Shown here: positions 6,745 to 14,261 of the stretch, in pieces
Position numbering within the stretch: the first letter of the stretch is position 1
Layout: every line of letters begins with the position of its first letter
NCBI RefSeq assembly: GCF_018882185.1
Contig: NZ_JACVOY010000001.1
Span: 124,001-188,000 of the forward strand
Reading direction: 5' to 3'
DNA: 64,000 bases
Source: Polynucleobacter sp. AP-Latsch-80-C2
Lineage (GTDB): Bacteria > Pseudomonadota > Gammaproteobacteria > Burkholderiales > Burkholderiaceae
The notes under the pieces: generated by a model
Database searches by the model: none
Told to the model about the DNA's origin: nothing
What the model saw: only the letters and a program-made list of their open reading frames with translations
Made by a program: the position numbers and the translations under genes

Positions 6745-7551
6745 ATGAAAATCACTAAATTATTAGGCCTCGCATTATGTTTGCTGCTTGTGCAAGGTAT
6801 TTCTCTTGCGCAGCAAAAGCCAACTGTTCAAAGCTATCCCAAGGATGCGCCTAAATCAGTCGCCTTTATAGGTAATAGCTTTTTCTATTTCAATAACGGG
6901 ATTATTAGCAACCTCGGGCCAATGGTTGCCGAAGGCATGAAAGGTGCTCCACTACGTCAAAGCATGATTACGATCAGTGGTTCGGGCTTTGATTGGCATG
7001 ACGTGGATTCTTATTTCCGTCCTAATGCCATTGGGAAGTACTCCTTTGATGCGCAAAACAATGTGGTCATGAATCCTGCGCAGAAACCCTTGTTTGATGC
7101 GGCGATCTTGATGGACTGCAGTCAGTGCCCCATTCATCCGCAAATGAAATCCGTTTTTACAGAGTATGCAAAGAAGCACAGTGATACGGTAAAGCGTCAT
7201 GGCTCAGTACCAGTCTTCTTCATGTCATGGGCTTATAAAGATAAGCCTGAAATGACGATTCCTCTGGCAGATGCTTATACCGCTGCTGGTAATGAGAATG
7301 GGGTCTTGGTAATTCCAGTTGGGTTAGCGTTTGCCAAATCCATCGCTTCAAAGCCTGACTTGGAGTTGTATGCCCCTGATAAACGCCACCCTAGTGTGGC
7401 TGGAACCTATCTGTCAGCTGCAACCACTTATGCAACGCTCTTTAATCAATCACCGGTTGGTCTTAAATATAACGCGGGCTTAAGCCCTGAAGTTGCTTTG
7501 TATTTACAGCAAGTGGCCTACGATACTGTTAAGGAATATCAAAAGCGTTAA
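6745..7551 (+). CDS. Exported SGNH/GDSL-type hydrolase
   Basis: A 268-residue protein with a signal peptide (cleavage near SLA-QQ). Block I reads AFIGNSFFYFNNGI with the nucleophile Ser45, and the final block PDKRHPSVAG has the D-x-x-H pair (Asp212, His215). This spacing is typical of SGNH hydrolases, which cleave esters of carbohydrates, lipids or other small molecules. The closest type I can recall is the DUF4886/YaaH-like SGNH group, but this is not certain. It lies 33 bases after the dienelactone hydrolase-like gene and probably shares its transcript and physiological role in the periplasm. Confidence 0.8.
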   Translation: MKITKLLGLALCLLLVQGISLAQQKPTVQSYPKDAPKSVAFIGNSFFYFNNGIISNLGPMVAEGMKGAPLRQSMITISGSGFDWHDVDSYFRPNAIGKYSFDAQNNVVMNPAQKPLFDAAILMDCSQCPIHPQMKSVFTEYAKKHSDTVKRHGSVPVFFMSWAYKDKPEMTIPLADAYTAAGNENGVLVIPVGLAFAKSIASKPDLELYAPDKRHPSVAGTYLSAATTYATLFNQSPVGLKYNAGLSPEVALYLQQVAYDTVKEYQKR

Positions 7552-7556
7552 ACGTT

Positions 7557-8333
7557 TTAAAAGGCGATAGCTGCTATTAGTTTAATAACCCAGTTATCGC
7601 TATTTAAGTTGGTTCCCTTGCCCACACCAAAGTTGATCGTTGACTTATCAATTTTGGTGTCCACTACCAGGTAAGCCGTATTAAAGCGTTGAGAGACGGG
7701 GAAAGAGTTAGTGGTATTGCTCATTTCACTGTAATACTCTGCGCCCAAGGAGGTGTGGGGTGTTACTGAGTAGGCAATTTTTCCCGTGGGGGCAAAGGCG
7801 ACACCACCACTTTTATTCAGCCCAAAGTCGATTGATGGGTTGATGGTAAAGCGCCATTGTTGTAGTTGTACCGCAAGAATGGGCGTCATTTCCCAAAAGA
7901 GTTGGTTCTCGGTACCAATATCTTTGAGGTAGATAAGTTCATTTTTAATGCCGTAATGAAAAATGCCATCCTCTTCATGGGTGGGAACATACATTTGACT
8001 GAGCTTGCCGCCATTAACGTAAGAAACGCCGTTGTAATTACTGAGAAAGATATTGGCGCCAATTTCATTTCCTTGCACAATGCCATAGGCATATTCAAGT
8101 CTGGTTTGAAACACATCGGATTTGATCCCCTGCGCTGCACTGGCCTGGAAAAGATTGGTTTCAATCTCGTAACTTGACTCATGCAGCTCCGCAATAAGCT
8201 CGTCATGGATCTTGATCTCAAAGGGGGCTGCCCACAGACTTTTACTAAAGAAGCACAAAGTCAAGAGAGCCCCTAGCGCTAAAAACAAAGGTCTAGAATA
8301 GGGTCTACTGATGAATATATGGGGATGCTGCAT
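7557..8333 (-). CDS. Outer-membrane beta-barrel protein of unknown function
   Basis: A 258-residue protein with an N-terminal signal segment ending near SLWAAPFE, then alternating hydrophobic/polar strands ending in a terminal aromatic residue (IAAIAF), typical of a beta-barrel inserted by the BAM complex. It is related to the protein at 38159-38947: both contain a G-x-E-YYS motif (LGAEYYSEM here) and end with VGKG followed by a closing strand. I do not recognise a named family. The start overlaps the divergent lipoprotein gene by a few bases, and the ribosome-binding site is weak. Confidence 0.72.
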   Translation of the reverse strand: MQHPHIFISRPYSRPLFLALGALLTLCFFSKSLWAAPFEIKIHDELIAELHESSYEIETNLFQASAAQGIKSDVFQTRLEYAYGIVQGNEIGANIFLSNYNGVSYVNGGKLSQMYVPTHEEDGIFHYGIKNELIYLKDIGTENQLFWEMTPILAVQLQQWRFTINPSIDFGLNKSGGVAFAPTGKIAYSVTPHTSLGAEYYSEMSNTTNSFPVSQRFNTAYLVVDTKIDKSTINFGVGKGTNLNSDNWVIKLIAAIAF

Positions 8334-8610
8334 GATGTTTAATCAAGTCGGCTTAATACGCTACAGTCTATTAATAATGTCAGCCTGCATTATACTGGCT
8401 TGCTCTACGCCGCCTTCTGAGTTTAGGGTTTATCAACAGTCAGATGGAACTATTGGATTGCATGTTCCCAAAACCGCTAATGAAGCAGAGACGCATGAAG
8501 TAGCTGAGGCGGAATGCAAGAAGTTAGGAAAGCGGACTGCTACTTTGGTTGACAGTCGAAAGACTGTCAATGACCGCTTTCCTATGTCCTATACCTACCT
8601 CTGTAGGTGA
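8332..8610 (+). CDS. Small lipoprotein of unknown function
   Basis: Ninety-two residues from the preferred ATG at 8332 (GGGGA six bases upstream); an in-frame ATG at 8311 would add seven residues but increase overlap with the divergent barrel gene. The signal peptide ends in I-L-A-C, a good lipobox, so the mature protein is lipid-anchored. The mature part contains EAETHEVAEAECKKLGKRTATL and a second cysteine near the C terminus (YTYLCR), which could form a disulfide with the internal cysteine. No family is recognised. Confidence 0.72.
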   Translation: MMFNQVGLIRYSLLIMSACIILACSTPPSEFRVYQQSDGTIGLHVPKTANEAETHEVAEAECKKLGKRTATLVDSRKTVNDRFPMSYTYLCR

Positions 8611-8630
8611 GGACAAGATTGCTTAATGAA

Positions 8631-9509
8631 TTAACTCAGCAACCACTTTTTGATAGATTTGTTTACGCACATTGCATCTAATGCCAAGCCAAAGAATTCA
8701 GAGCCGTTGGTGACCATGCTCTCAATTGCCTCAACCTTGCCAGACTTAATACCACGTAAATAAGTAGCAGCGCGGTAGCGTAAGAAATGCTCTGTTTTGC
8801 CTTCTTCATTCTCAGTAGAGCAGAGTTCTAAGCTGCCATAACGGGTTTCTGGATTGATATTCAGAATCGCTAGGCCTAGGGCTCCGATCAAATTGTCTGG
8901 AACGGAGATAGGGACGTAGGAGTAGAGCGATATCAACATCTCTTCTTCATCTACTTCAATGATGTGATCGATCTCAAATACATCTTTTTCAGTGAGTTCA
9001 GTTTCCCCTGAATCGCCACCACCAAAAGTAGATTCAAACTGCAACATCGCAGTGTTGCTGCCTTTGGAGATTTCGATCATGTCAGGATAACCAAGCAAAC
9101 CTTTCCACCAATACATCAGGGAGAAAGTGCAAGGCTTTACTTCTACCAAACCTTTTTTAGTGGATTTTGCAAAATACAGACCGTAGAACTCATCGTCTTG
9201 CTCGAGTCCGTATTGGTCTACCTTTGGTGATTTAGCAGAAGATTTTTTAACTACCTTCTTGCTTACTTTCTTAGCTGCTGGTTTCTTAGTTGCTGGCTTT
9301 TTAGCAGGAGCTTTCTTAACAGCTACTTTTTTTGCTACAAGCTTTTTGGCAACGGTTTTTTTAGCTGCTGGTTTTTTCACTACCTTTTTTACTGTCTTTT
9401 TGGCAGCTACTTTTTTAGTAGCAACTTTCTTGACCGCTTTTTTTGCAGGGGCTTTTTTTACCACCTTAGTAGCTACTTTCTTTTTTGCTGGTGACTTCTT
9501 TGTAGCCAT
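8631..9509 (-). CDS. Histone H1-like Lys/Ala-rich domain fused to an uncharacterised C-terminal domain
   Basis: A 292-residue protein in two parts. Residues 1-95 are almost only Lys, Ala, Val, Thr and Pro with repeated AKK/KKPA units (for example KKPAAKKTVAKK), like histone H1 tails and bacterial AlgP/Hc1-type DNA-binding proteins. Residues 96-292 are an acidic globular domain with GEQD-like and strand-rich segments (EIDHIIEVDEEEMLISLY, SVPDNLIGALGLAI) whose order faintly recalls YbjN-type domains; that relation is a guess. The tail probably binds nucleic acid electrostatically. The start has GAAGGG nine bases upstream. Codon use in the tail is forced by lysine/alanine, so the opposite strand shows a spurious long frame. 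Confidence 0.75.
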   Translation of the reverse strand: MATKKSPAKKKVATKVVKKAPAKKAVKKVATKKVAAKKTVKKVVKKPAAKKTVAKKLVAKKVAVKKAPAKKPATKKPAAKKVSKKVVKKSSAKSPKVDQYGLEQDDEFYGLYFAKSTKKGLVEVKPCTFSLMYWWKGLLGYPDMIEISKGSNTAMLQFESTFGGGDSGETELTEKDVFEIDHIIEVDEEEMLISLYSYVPISVPDNLIGALGLAILNINPETRYGSLELCSTENEEGKTEHFLRYRAATYLRGIKSGKVEAIESMVTNGSEFFGLALDAMCVNKSIKKWLLS

Positions 9510-9726
9510 GGTTTATTACCCTTCTTTTCATTTAGTAGTGCTTAGTGCACCTATCGATATTACTGCAATTTCTATCAAGAAATCCTCATTCCCATATGGG
9601 GTTTTTCCTGCTCATTACAAGGGGTGGGGAGCAATTAAATTTCTCATGAAATCCATTGTTCTGTGGACTGCGGCTTGATAAACTAAAAACGTGCAGTTTT
9701 GATTAACTTCAATGAAAAGAGCGTCT

Positions 9727-9951
9727 ATGTTTCCTGAATATCGTGAACTCATCACCCAGCTAAAAACCTCAGATCGTCATTTTTCTCATTTATTCGATAA
9801 GCACAACAATTTAGATCAAAAGATTTTACGTATGGAGGCGCATTCAGAGCCCAGTACCCCTGAGCAAATAGAGATCCTCAAGAAGGAAAAACTCCTCTTG
9901 AAGGATCAAATCTACGCTGTTCTGAAAAAGGCGAGCGCCGAGGAAGACTAG
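9727..9951 (+). CDS. YdcH/DUF465 family protein
   Basis: A 74-residue all-helical protein starting MFPEYRELITQLK, the usual start of betaproteobacterial YdcH proteins, followed by FSHLFDKHNNLDQKI and KKEKLLLKDQIYAVLKKA, the DUF465 signature forming a helical hairpin. Function unknown. I chose the ATG at 9727, preceded by AAAGAG, over the in-frame ATG at 9712, which lacks a ribosome-binding site. It ends three bases before the stop codon of the convergent yjdM gene. Confidence 0.88.
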   Translation: MFPEYRELITQLKTSDRHFSHLFDKHNNLDQKILRMEAHSEPSTPEQIEILKKEKLLLKDQIYAVLKKASAEED

Positions 9952-9954
9952 GAA

Positions 9955-10296
9955 CTAGGCCTTCTTCAAGAAGCAGGCTTTGAGCAACATGCTGCCTGCT
10001 TCTGTTTTGCAATCGACTTCATGATCGCCGGGCACTAGGCGGATTCCCTTAATCTTGGAGCCGACCTTAAGGGTGGTGGACGAGCCCTTCACCTTTAGAT
10101 CTTTGATTAAAGTAACCGTATCGCCATCTGCCAGAAGGTTGCCATTGGCATCTTTGACAATCAGCCCAGTCTCTTCCTCAATAACTGCTCCCGCTATAGG
10201 CCATTCATGGCCACATTGTGCGCAAACATAATTGTCGCCATCGGGATAGGTCATATCCTCCTGACAAGCGGGGCATTTAGGGAGACTCTCGCTCAT
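9955..10296 (-). CDS. yjdM: Zinc-ribbon protein YjdM (PhnA-like)
   Basis: A 113-residue protein. The N-terminal zinc ribbon has CPACQEDM and CAQCGHEW (two CxxC pairs, residues about 8-35), followed by the conserved SH3-like PhnA domain with [23 protein letters not shown] and a C-terminal motif GDHEVDCK. It is named after the alkylphosphonate operon neighbour in E. coli, but its function is not established and no phosphonate genes lie nearby. The length and both domains match the family. It is convergent with ydcH and ten bases from the holin-like gene upstream, so these two may be co-transcribed. Confidence 0.92.
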   Translation of the reverse strand: MSESLPKCPACQEDMTYPDGDNYVCAQCGHEWPIAGAVIEEETGLIVKDANGNLLADGDTVTLIKDLKVKGSSTTLKVGSKIKGIRLVPGDHEVDCKTEAGSMLLKACFLKKA

Positions 10297-10305
10297 TGAG
10301 TCAGC

Positions 10306-10653
10306 TTAAGCAATGATGCTCACAACAAAGAGGCTAAATAAAGAAATGAAGATGCTGGCAAAGAATGCGGTCCAGAAGCTTGAAATCGTAAAGCCACTCA
10401 CCACTGCAGAAACTAACATCAATACCAAAGCGTTAATGACCAAAAGGAATAATCCCATCGTGACCACGGTTAACGGCAAGGTAAAGAGAATGAGCAATGG
10501 CTTCACAATGGCATTGGCAAAGCCGAGAAGCAGGGCAGCAATGATGAGTGAGCCGCCGTCAGCAAATCGTAGGCCGCTAAAAATATAGCTAGCAACCCAC
10601 AGCGATAAAGAGGTTAAGCCCCACTGAACGATAAAAGGTGTTAAGTTGCCCAT
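10306..10653 (-). CDS. Phage holin family / DUF360 (YvlD-like) membrane protein
   Basis: A 115-residue hydrophobic protein with four predicted membrane segments and the conserved IVKPLLILFTLPLTVVTMGLF core found in the YvlD/DUF360 group, which databases place under 'phage holin family 4'. Despite the name these are ordinary chromosomal membrane proteins of unknown role; nothing else here suggests a prophage. A CTAAAGGACC ribosome-binding site precedes the ATG. It lies just upstream of yjdM on the same strand. Confidence 0.85.
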   Translation of the reverse strand: MGNLTPFIVQWGLTSLSLWVASYIFSGLRFADGGSLIIAALLLGFANAIVKPLLILFTLPLTVVTMGLFLLVINALVLMLVSAVVSGFTISSFWTAFFASIFISLFSLFVVSIIA

Positions 10654-10715
10654 GATTTGGTCCTTTAGGTGAAGTGAAAAATGACTGCTTCTACAGTATG
10701 AATCTTATCAGTCGC

Positions 10716-10919
10716 CTAGTAGTGCGGCGGGATTTCATCTTTTAAGCTACCCGAGCCACCGCTACCAGCTTGTTCCTTGACTGCTTTGAGCTCTCGATAC
10801 AGAAACTCAATTTGCTGTTGTTGTTTGTAGACCGTCTCATTGAGCTTTTCAATCAAATCCTCGGTAAAGCTGAGTTTGATCTCTAAATTGGTGATTCTGT
10901 CTTCGCTGGGGTTGCTCAT
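10716..10919 (-). CDS. slyX: SlyX family protein
   Basis: A 67-residue coiled-coil protein with the family pattern RITNLEIKLSFTEDLIEKLNETVYKQQQQIE (two halves read RITNLEIKLSFTED and LNETVYKQQQQI) and the conserved acidic-proline tail DEIPPHY. SlyX proteins are widespread and small; their role is not known. A C-terminal GSGGSG linker separates the coil from the conserved tail. It is flanked on the same strand by the DUF1653-like gene (26 bases upstream) and may be co-transcribed with it. Confidence 0.9.
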   Translation of the reverse strand: MSNPSEDRITNLEIKLSFTEDLIEKLNETVYKQQQQIEFLYRELKAVKEQAGSGGSGSLKDEIPPHY

Positions 10920-10945
10920 TTGGGGTTCCTATTTCTCTTATCTTA

Positions 10946-11164
10946 TTACTCAATGAGCTCAAAACGCCCATCTTCCATTTCTGCCTGGGGTCGGATCCAA
11001 AAATCATGTGATTGCATAGATTCATATACGTATGCAGGCTCTAGAGTAGCTTCGACATTGGCCAAAAAGACGACTTTATAGAATCCACCGGTCTTAATGT
11101 GCTTAAGTTTGGCGCCGGGCTTAAAGAGCCCTGCATCAGGATCTGCCATTTTAGGTTTGCTCAT
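10946..11164 (-). CDS. DUF1653-like small protein
   Basis: A 72-residue protein with the order [31 protein letters not shown] and a final F-E-L-I-E, which fits the DUF1653 pattern (H-Y-K-x-G-x-Y-x-V followed by a V-Y-x-x-L segment and a W-x-R-P block). These proteins have an SH3-like fold and no known function. It is divergent from the LLM oxidoreductase gene with a 33-base gap that must hold both ribosome-binding sites, so the promoters overlap the neighbouring reading frames. Confidence 0.75.
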   Translation of the reverse strand: MSKPKMADPDAGLFKPGAKLKHIKTGGFYKVVFLANVEATLEPAYVYESMQSHDFWIRPQAEMEDGRFELIE

Positions 11165-11197
11165 GATAAAAAACGACTTTCTCAGTATGATCTGGTA

Positions 11198-12196
11198 ATG
11201 GCCAATCCCATCCCGTACTCCATTCTAGATATATCTCCCATTCCACAGGGATTTACTGCAGGAGACGCCTTGCGCAACTCATTGGATGTGGCGCAGCATG
11301 CGGAGAAGTGGGGTTACACACGCTACTGGGTCGCTGAGCACCACAATATGACGGGTAATGCGAGTTCAGCCACAGCAGTGTTAGTGGGGTATCTAGCGGG
11401 CGGCACTAAAACGATCCGTGTGGGCTCAGGCGGGGTCATGCTGCCTAACCATGCGCCACTCGTGATCGCAGAGCAGTTTGGCACCTTAGCCTCCATCTAC
11501 CCTGGACGAATTGATTTGGGCTTAGGGCGTGCTCCCGGTACTGATCAAATGACGGCTCGCGCTCTGCGCAGAGATTTATTGGGAAGCGACGACCGCTTTC
11601 CGCAAGACGTGAGAGAGTTACAGCATTACTTCGGGCCAATTTTGGAGGGACAAGCAGTCAAAGCTATTCCAGGTGCAAATACTGAAGTGCCGATTTGGAT
11701 CTTGGGCTCTAGTTTATATGGCGCACAACTGGCTGCACACTTTGGCTTACCTTATGCATTTGCATCCCACTTTGCTCCAGAGCAACTATTAGAGGCGATG
11801 AAGATCTATCGTGAGCTCTTTAAGCCATCAGATAAGTTAGATAAACCCTATTCTGCTTTTGTAATGAATGTTGTTGCTGCAGATACGGATGAAGAAGCGC
11901 AACATCTATTTACTACCCTACAGCAAAATGTCATTCGGATGCGTCGCAATACTCGCGGACCGCTACCGCCGCCAATCAAAGATATTGATGATTTTTGTGA
12001 GCCCTATGAAAAAGCAACGGCATCACATGCCTTGCAGGTCTCTGCAGTTGGATCTCTAGAAACGGTAAGAAAGACAATGCGCCATTGGTTAGATCTGACT
12101 GGCGCCAGTGAATTGGTCGTAACAGGCCAGATCTTTGATCATCAGGCGCGTTTGAAGTCTTTTGAAATCGCCGCTCAAGCAGCGCAAGGGCTATAA
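11198..12196 (+). CDS. LLM class flavin-dependent oxidoreductase (luciferase-like)
   Basis: A 332-residue protein with the luciferase-like TIM-barrel pattern: YSILDISPI at the N terminus, [49 protein letters not shown] and PIWILGSS. These belong to the YhbW-type group of putative FMN-dependent monooxygenases, with unknown substrate. The open frame begins at 11099 inside the antisense DUF1653-like gene, but the family starts at MANPIPYS, so the ATG at 11198 was chosen. The 3' end overlaps the convergent PIN gene by six bases. Confidence 0.9.
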   Translation: MANPIPYSILDISPIPQGFTAGDALRNSLDVAQHAEKWGYTRYWVAEHHNMTGNASSATAVLVGYLAGGTKTIRVGSGGVMLPNHAPLVIAEQFGTLASIYPGRIDLGLGRAPGTDQMTARALRRDLLGSDDRFPQDVRELQHYFGPILEGQAVKAIPGANTEVPIWILGSSLYGAQLAAHFGLPYAFASHFAPEQLLEAMKIYRELFKPSDKLDKPYSAFVMNVVAADTDEEAQHLFTTLQQNVIRMRRNTRGPLPPPIKDIDDFCEPYEKATASHALQVSAVGSLETVRKTMRHWLDLTGASELVVTGQIFDHQARLKSFEIAAQAAQGL

Positions 12197-12601
12197 GCAG
12201 TTGTAGTCTGCAGTAATCTGTACACCTTCTTTTGCCGCGCCACTGGCTAATTTCAATACTTCATTATCTTTGCTAATCAAGATACAAGGCTTACAGGTAA
12301 AGGCTAGATCCAAAAAGATTTGGTCATCCATGTCCCGGCATTGCCAGGGAGCAGCAATAATCTTTTGATCCTCAATAATGCGAGCCAGTGATTGCCATTC
12401 TTGGACTAGCCTTTCTTGAGCATCTTGCTCTAATGAAAAGAGTGGGCGCGAGATCACATCGGCAAATTCTTCTAATGTTTGACGGCTAGCGAGAGCATCT
12501 AATTGCTTCTCTGCCAATGCTTGTTTGATATGAAGTGCCCTAAAGTCGTTGAAGATAAAAAGATCTAGCAAGACATTGGTATCAAAAATGACGGTCTTCA
12601 T
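12191..12601 (-). CDS. PIN-domain ribonuclease-like protein (putative toxin, COG1569 type)
   Basis: A 136-residue protein starting [15 protein letters not shown]; the first strand carries the catalytic aspartate (FDTN), and further acidic residues occur in [10 protein letters not shown] and [13 protein letters not shown], with ISKDNEVL near the end. The layout is that of the 'putative toxin-antitoxin component, PIN family'. PIN toxins cleave RNA, but no antitoxin gene adjoins: the neighbours are LLM oxidoreductase and yaeQ. The frame extends five codons further upstream, but the family start and position favour 12601. It probably forms a short operon with yaeQ (21 bases apart). Confidence 0.82.
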   Translation of the reverse strand: MKTVIFDTNVLLDLFIFNDFRALHIKQALAEKQLDALASRQTLEEFADVISRPLFSLEQDAQERLVQEWQSLARIIEDQKIIAAPWQCRDMDDQIFLDLAFTCKPCILISKDNEVLKLASGAAKEGVQITADYNCL

Positions 12602-12622
12602 TGCACTTCTTTGCAATTTGAT

Positions 12623-13171
12623 TTAGGTGGATTGATTGCGCCAGATCTCTGGGGTAATCGTCACTTGACCTTGATCGGATGAAACGTAGGCTTCCCCATC
12701 TTGAATATTCACATGCAGGACCATGCTGCGCTCAACCAATTTATTGAGTTCACGAGCTTGCTCGGCTGGAATGGAGATGATTTGGAGATTTTTTGCTCTA
12801 GTGAGCTTATTAGCAATGCCGTCCCACCAAATTTTGCTAGTGTGTCCACCATAGCAATACACAACCACTTGATCCGATCTACCGCATGCTTTGAGAATGC
12901 GGCGCTCGTCTGGCTGACCTATTTCAATCCACAATTTAATCGAATCGGTGAGATCTTTGATCCATAAATCAGGTTCATCGGTATCGCTCAGGCCCTTCGT
13001 AAAGGCCAAATCTTCGTGGGCCTGTAAGACAAAAGCAATGATCCGGACCATCATCCGTTCTTCAGTTTCAGAGGGGTGCTTGGCGATGGTTAGCGAGTGG
13101 CTGCCATAGTAGTGACGGTCTGAATCGGCGACGTGAAGGTCGGCTTTGTGGATAGTTGCGCGTAGAGCCAT
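12623..13171 (-). CDS. yaeQ: YaeQ family protein
   Basis: A 182-residue protein with the complete YaeQ pattern: MALRATIHKADLHVAD at the start, ETEERMMVRIIAFVL, EPDLWIKDLT, WIEIGQPDERRILKA and VYCYGG. The structure of the family resembles a PD-(D/E)XK nuclease fold, and its acidic pattern (EPDLW followed by IEIGQPD) is present, but nuclease activity is not established. The start is standard. It stands upstream of the PIN gene and divergent from the Bug receptor gene. Confidence 0.93.
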   Translation of the reverse strand: MALRATIHKADLHVADSDRHYYGSHSLTIAKHPSETEERMMVRIIAFVLQAHEDLAFTKGLSDTDEPDLWIKDLTDSIKLWIEIGQPDERRILKACGRSDQVVVYCYGGHTSKIWWDGIANKLTRAKNLQIISIPAEQARELNKLVERSMVLHVNIQDGEAYVSSDQGQVTITPEIWRNQST

Positions 13172-13262
13172 GGCGCATTATCGCCTTTTACCGAAAATAC
13201 AGAGGGATTTGCCATATTCCCAGTATCATTTTAGGAATTTGTTTAACTCCCTGGAGTATTTG

Positions 13263-14252
13263 ATGAAGCTCGGTCCTATGAAGAAAATGCGCTTTTCTGT
13301 CAGTATTTTCGGGGGTCTACTACTGGCCTGCTTTTTCCATTTATCAGCTGCAGCAGCTCCATGGCCAACAAAGCCGATCAAAATCATCGTCCCATTTTCT
13401 CCAGGCAGTGTTCAAGACGCCTTAGCGCGTTCATTTTCAAATGAGCTTGGGGTTGCGTTAGGTGAGACCGTTTTAGTAGAAAACAAAGCTGGAGCAGGGG
13501 GCACGGTAGGTACTGGAATCGTGGCGAAGTCACCAGCTGACGGCTATACCTTTGTGATGGCAGCAGCAAGCCACAACATCAATGGCACTTTATTTCCAAA
13601 ACTCAGCTTTGACCCACAAAAAGATTTCACGGCAGCCGCATACATCGGCACTAGCAGCTACGTCATGATGACAAACTCGGAGTTCCCTGCAAAGAACGTG
13701 GCTGAATTCATCGCATTAGCAAAAGCCAAGCCGGGACAATATAACTACGCGAGCGCTGGCAATGGCAGTGCCTCCCATTTAGCCATGGCCTACTTTGATA
13801 GCATGGCCGGAATTGATTTGGTACACGTACCCACCAAGGGAACCGGTGATGCGATTACTGAGCTCTTGGCGGGGCGCGCTCAAGCAGTCATTGCTGCCAA
13901 TGTGGCTGCATTGCCTTTCGCAAATGATTCACGCATTCGCTTTCTCGGGGTTTCATCTGAAAAGCCTTCCCCATTTGTGCCAGGCGTTGCACCTATTGGC
14001 AATACGGTAAAGGGTTATGTATTTGATAGCTGGTTCGGATTGCTAGCACCAGTAGGCACGCCTAAGGAAGTGATTAATAAAGTTTCAGCAGAGATGACTA
14101 AGCTATTAAAGCAACCTGACATTATTGAGCGTATGCGTCGCCAAGGCATTGAGATTGGCGCCTTGACGCCAGCAGAATTTAATCAGTTGTTAGCAAAAGA
14201 TTTTGATCGTATGGCTAACGTTGTGAAGAGCTCGGGAGCCAAGGCTGAGTAA
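13263..14252 (+). CDS. Bug family (TctC-like) periplasmic solute receptor
   Basis: A 329-residue exported protein with a signal peptide ending near AAAAP-W. It carries the Bug hallmarks: WPTKPIKIIVPFSPG at the mature N terminus, VENKAGAGGTVGTG, VAKSPADGYT, YASAGNGSASH and LLAPVGTP. Such receptors of the tripartite tricarboxylate transporter type bind carboxylates or amides. No TctA/TctB membrane genes are adjacent, so it is an orphan receptor. The frame reaches back to 13146, but the ATG at 13263 has CTGGAG six bases upstream and gives a normal signal peptide. The flavoprotein gene follows nine bases later. Confidence 0.92.
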   Translation: MKLGPMKKMRFSVSIFGGLLLACFFHLSAAAAPWPTKPIKIIVPFSPGSVQDALARSFSNELGVALGETVLVENKAGAGGTVGTGIVAKSPADGYTFVMAAASHNINGTLFPKLSFDPQKDFTAAAYIGTSSYVMMTNSEFPAKNVAEFIALAKAKPGQYNYASAGNGSASHLAMAYFDSMAGIDLVHVPTKGTGDAITELLAGRAQAVIAANVAALPFANDSRIRFLGVSSEKPSPFVPGVAPIGNTVKGYVFDSWFGLLAPVGTPKEVINKVSAEMTKLLKQPDIIERMRRQGIEIGALTPAEFNQLLAKDFDRMANVVKSSGAKAE

Positions 14253-14261
14253 GTCGTCCAC

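Noticed and set aside
9259-9678. A 139-residue frame antisense to the H1-like gene
   Set aside because: It only mirrors the Lys/Ala-rich repeat (giving Phe/Ala/Leu repeats) and has no ribosome-binding site.
10306-10653. Prophage because of a 'phage holin family' protein
   Set aside because: The protein belongs to a chromosomal DUF360-type family and no other phage gene is present.
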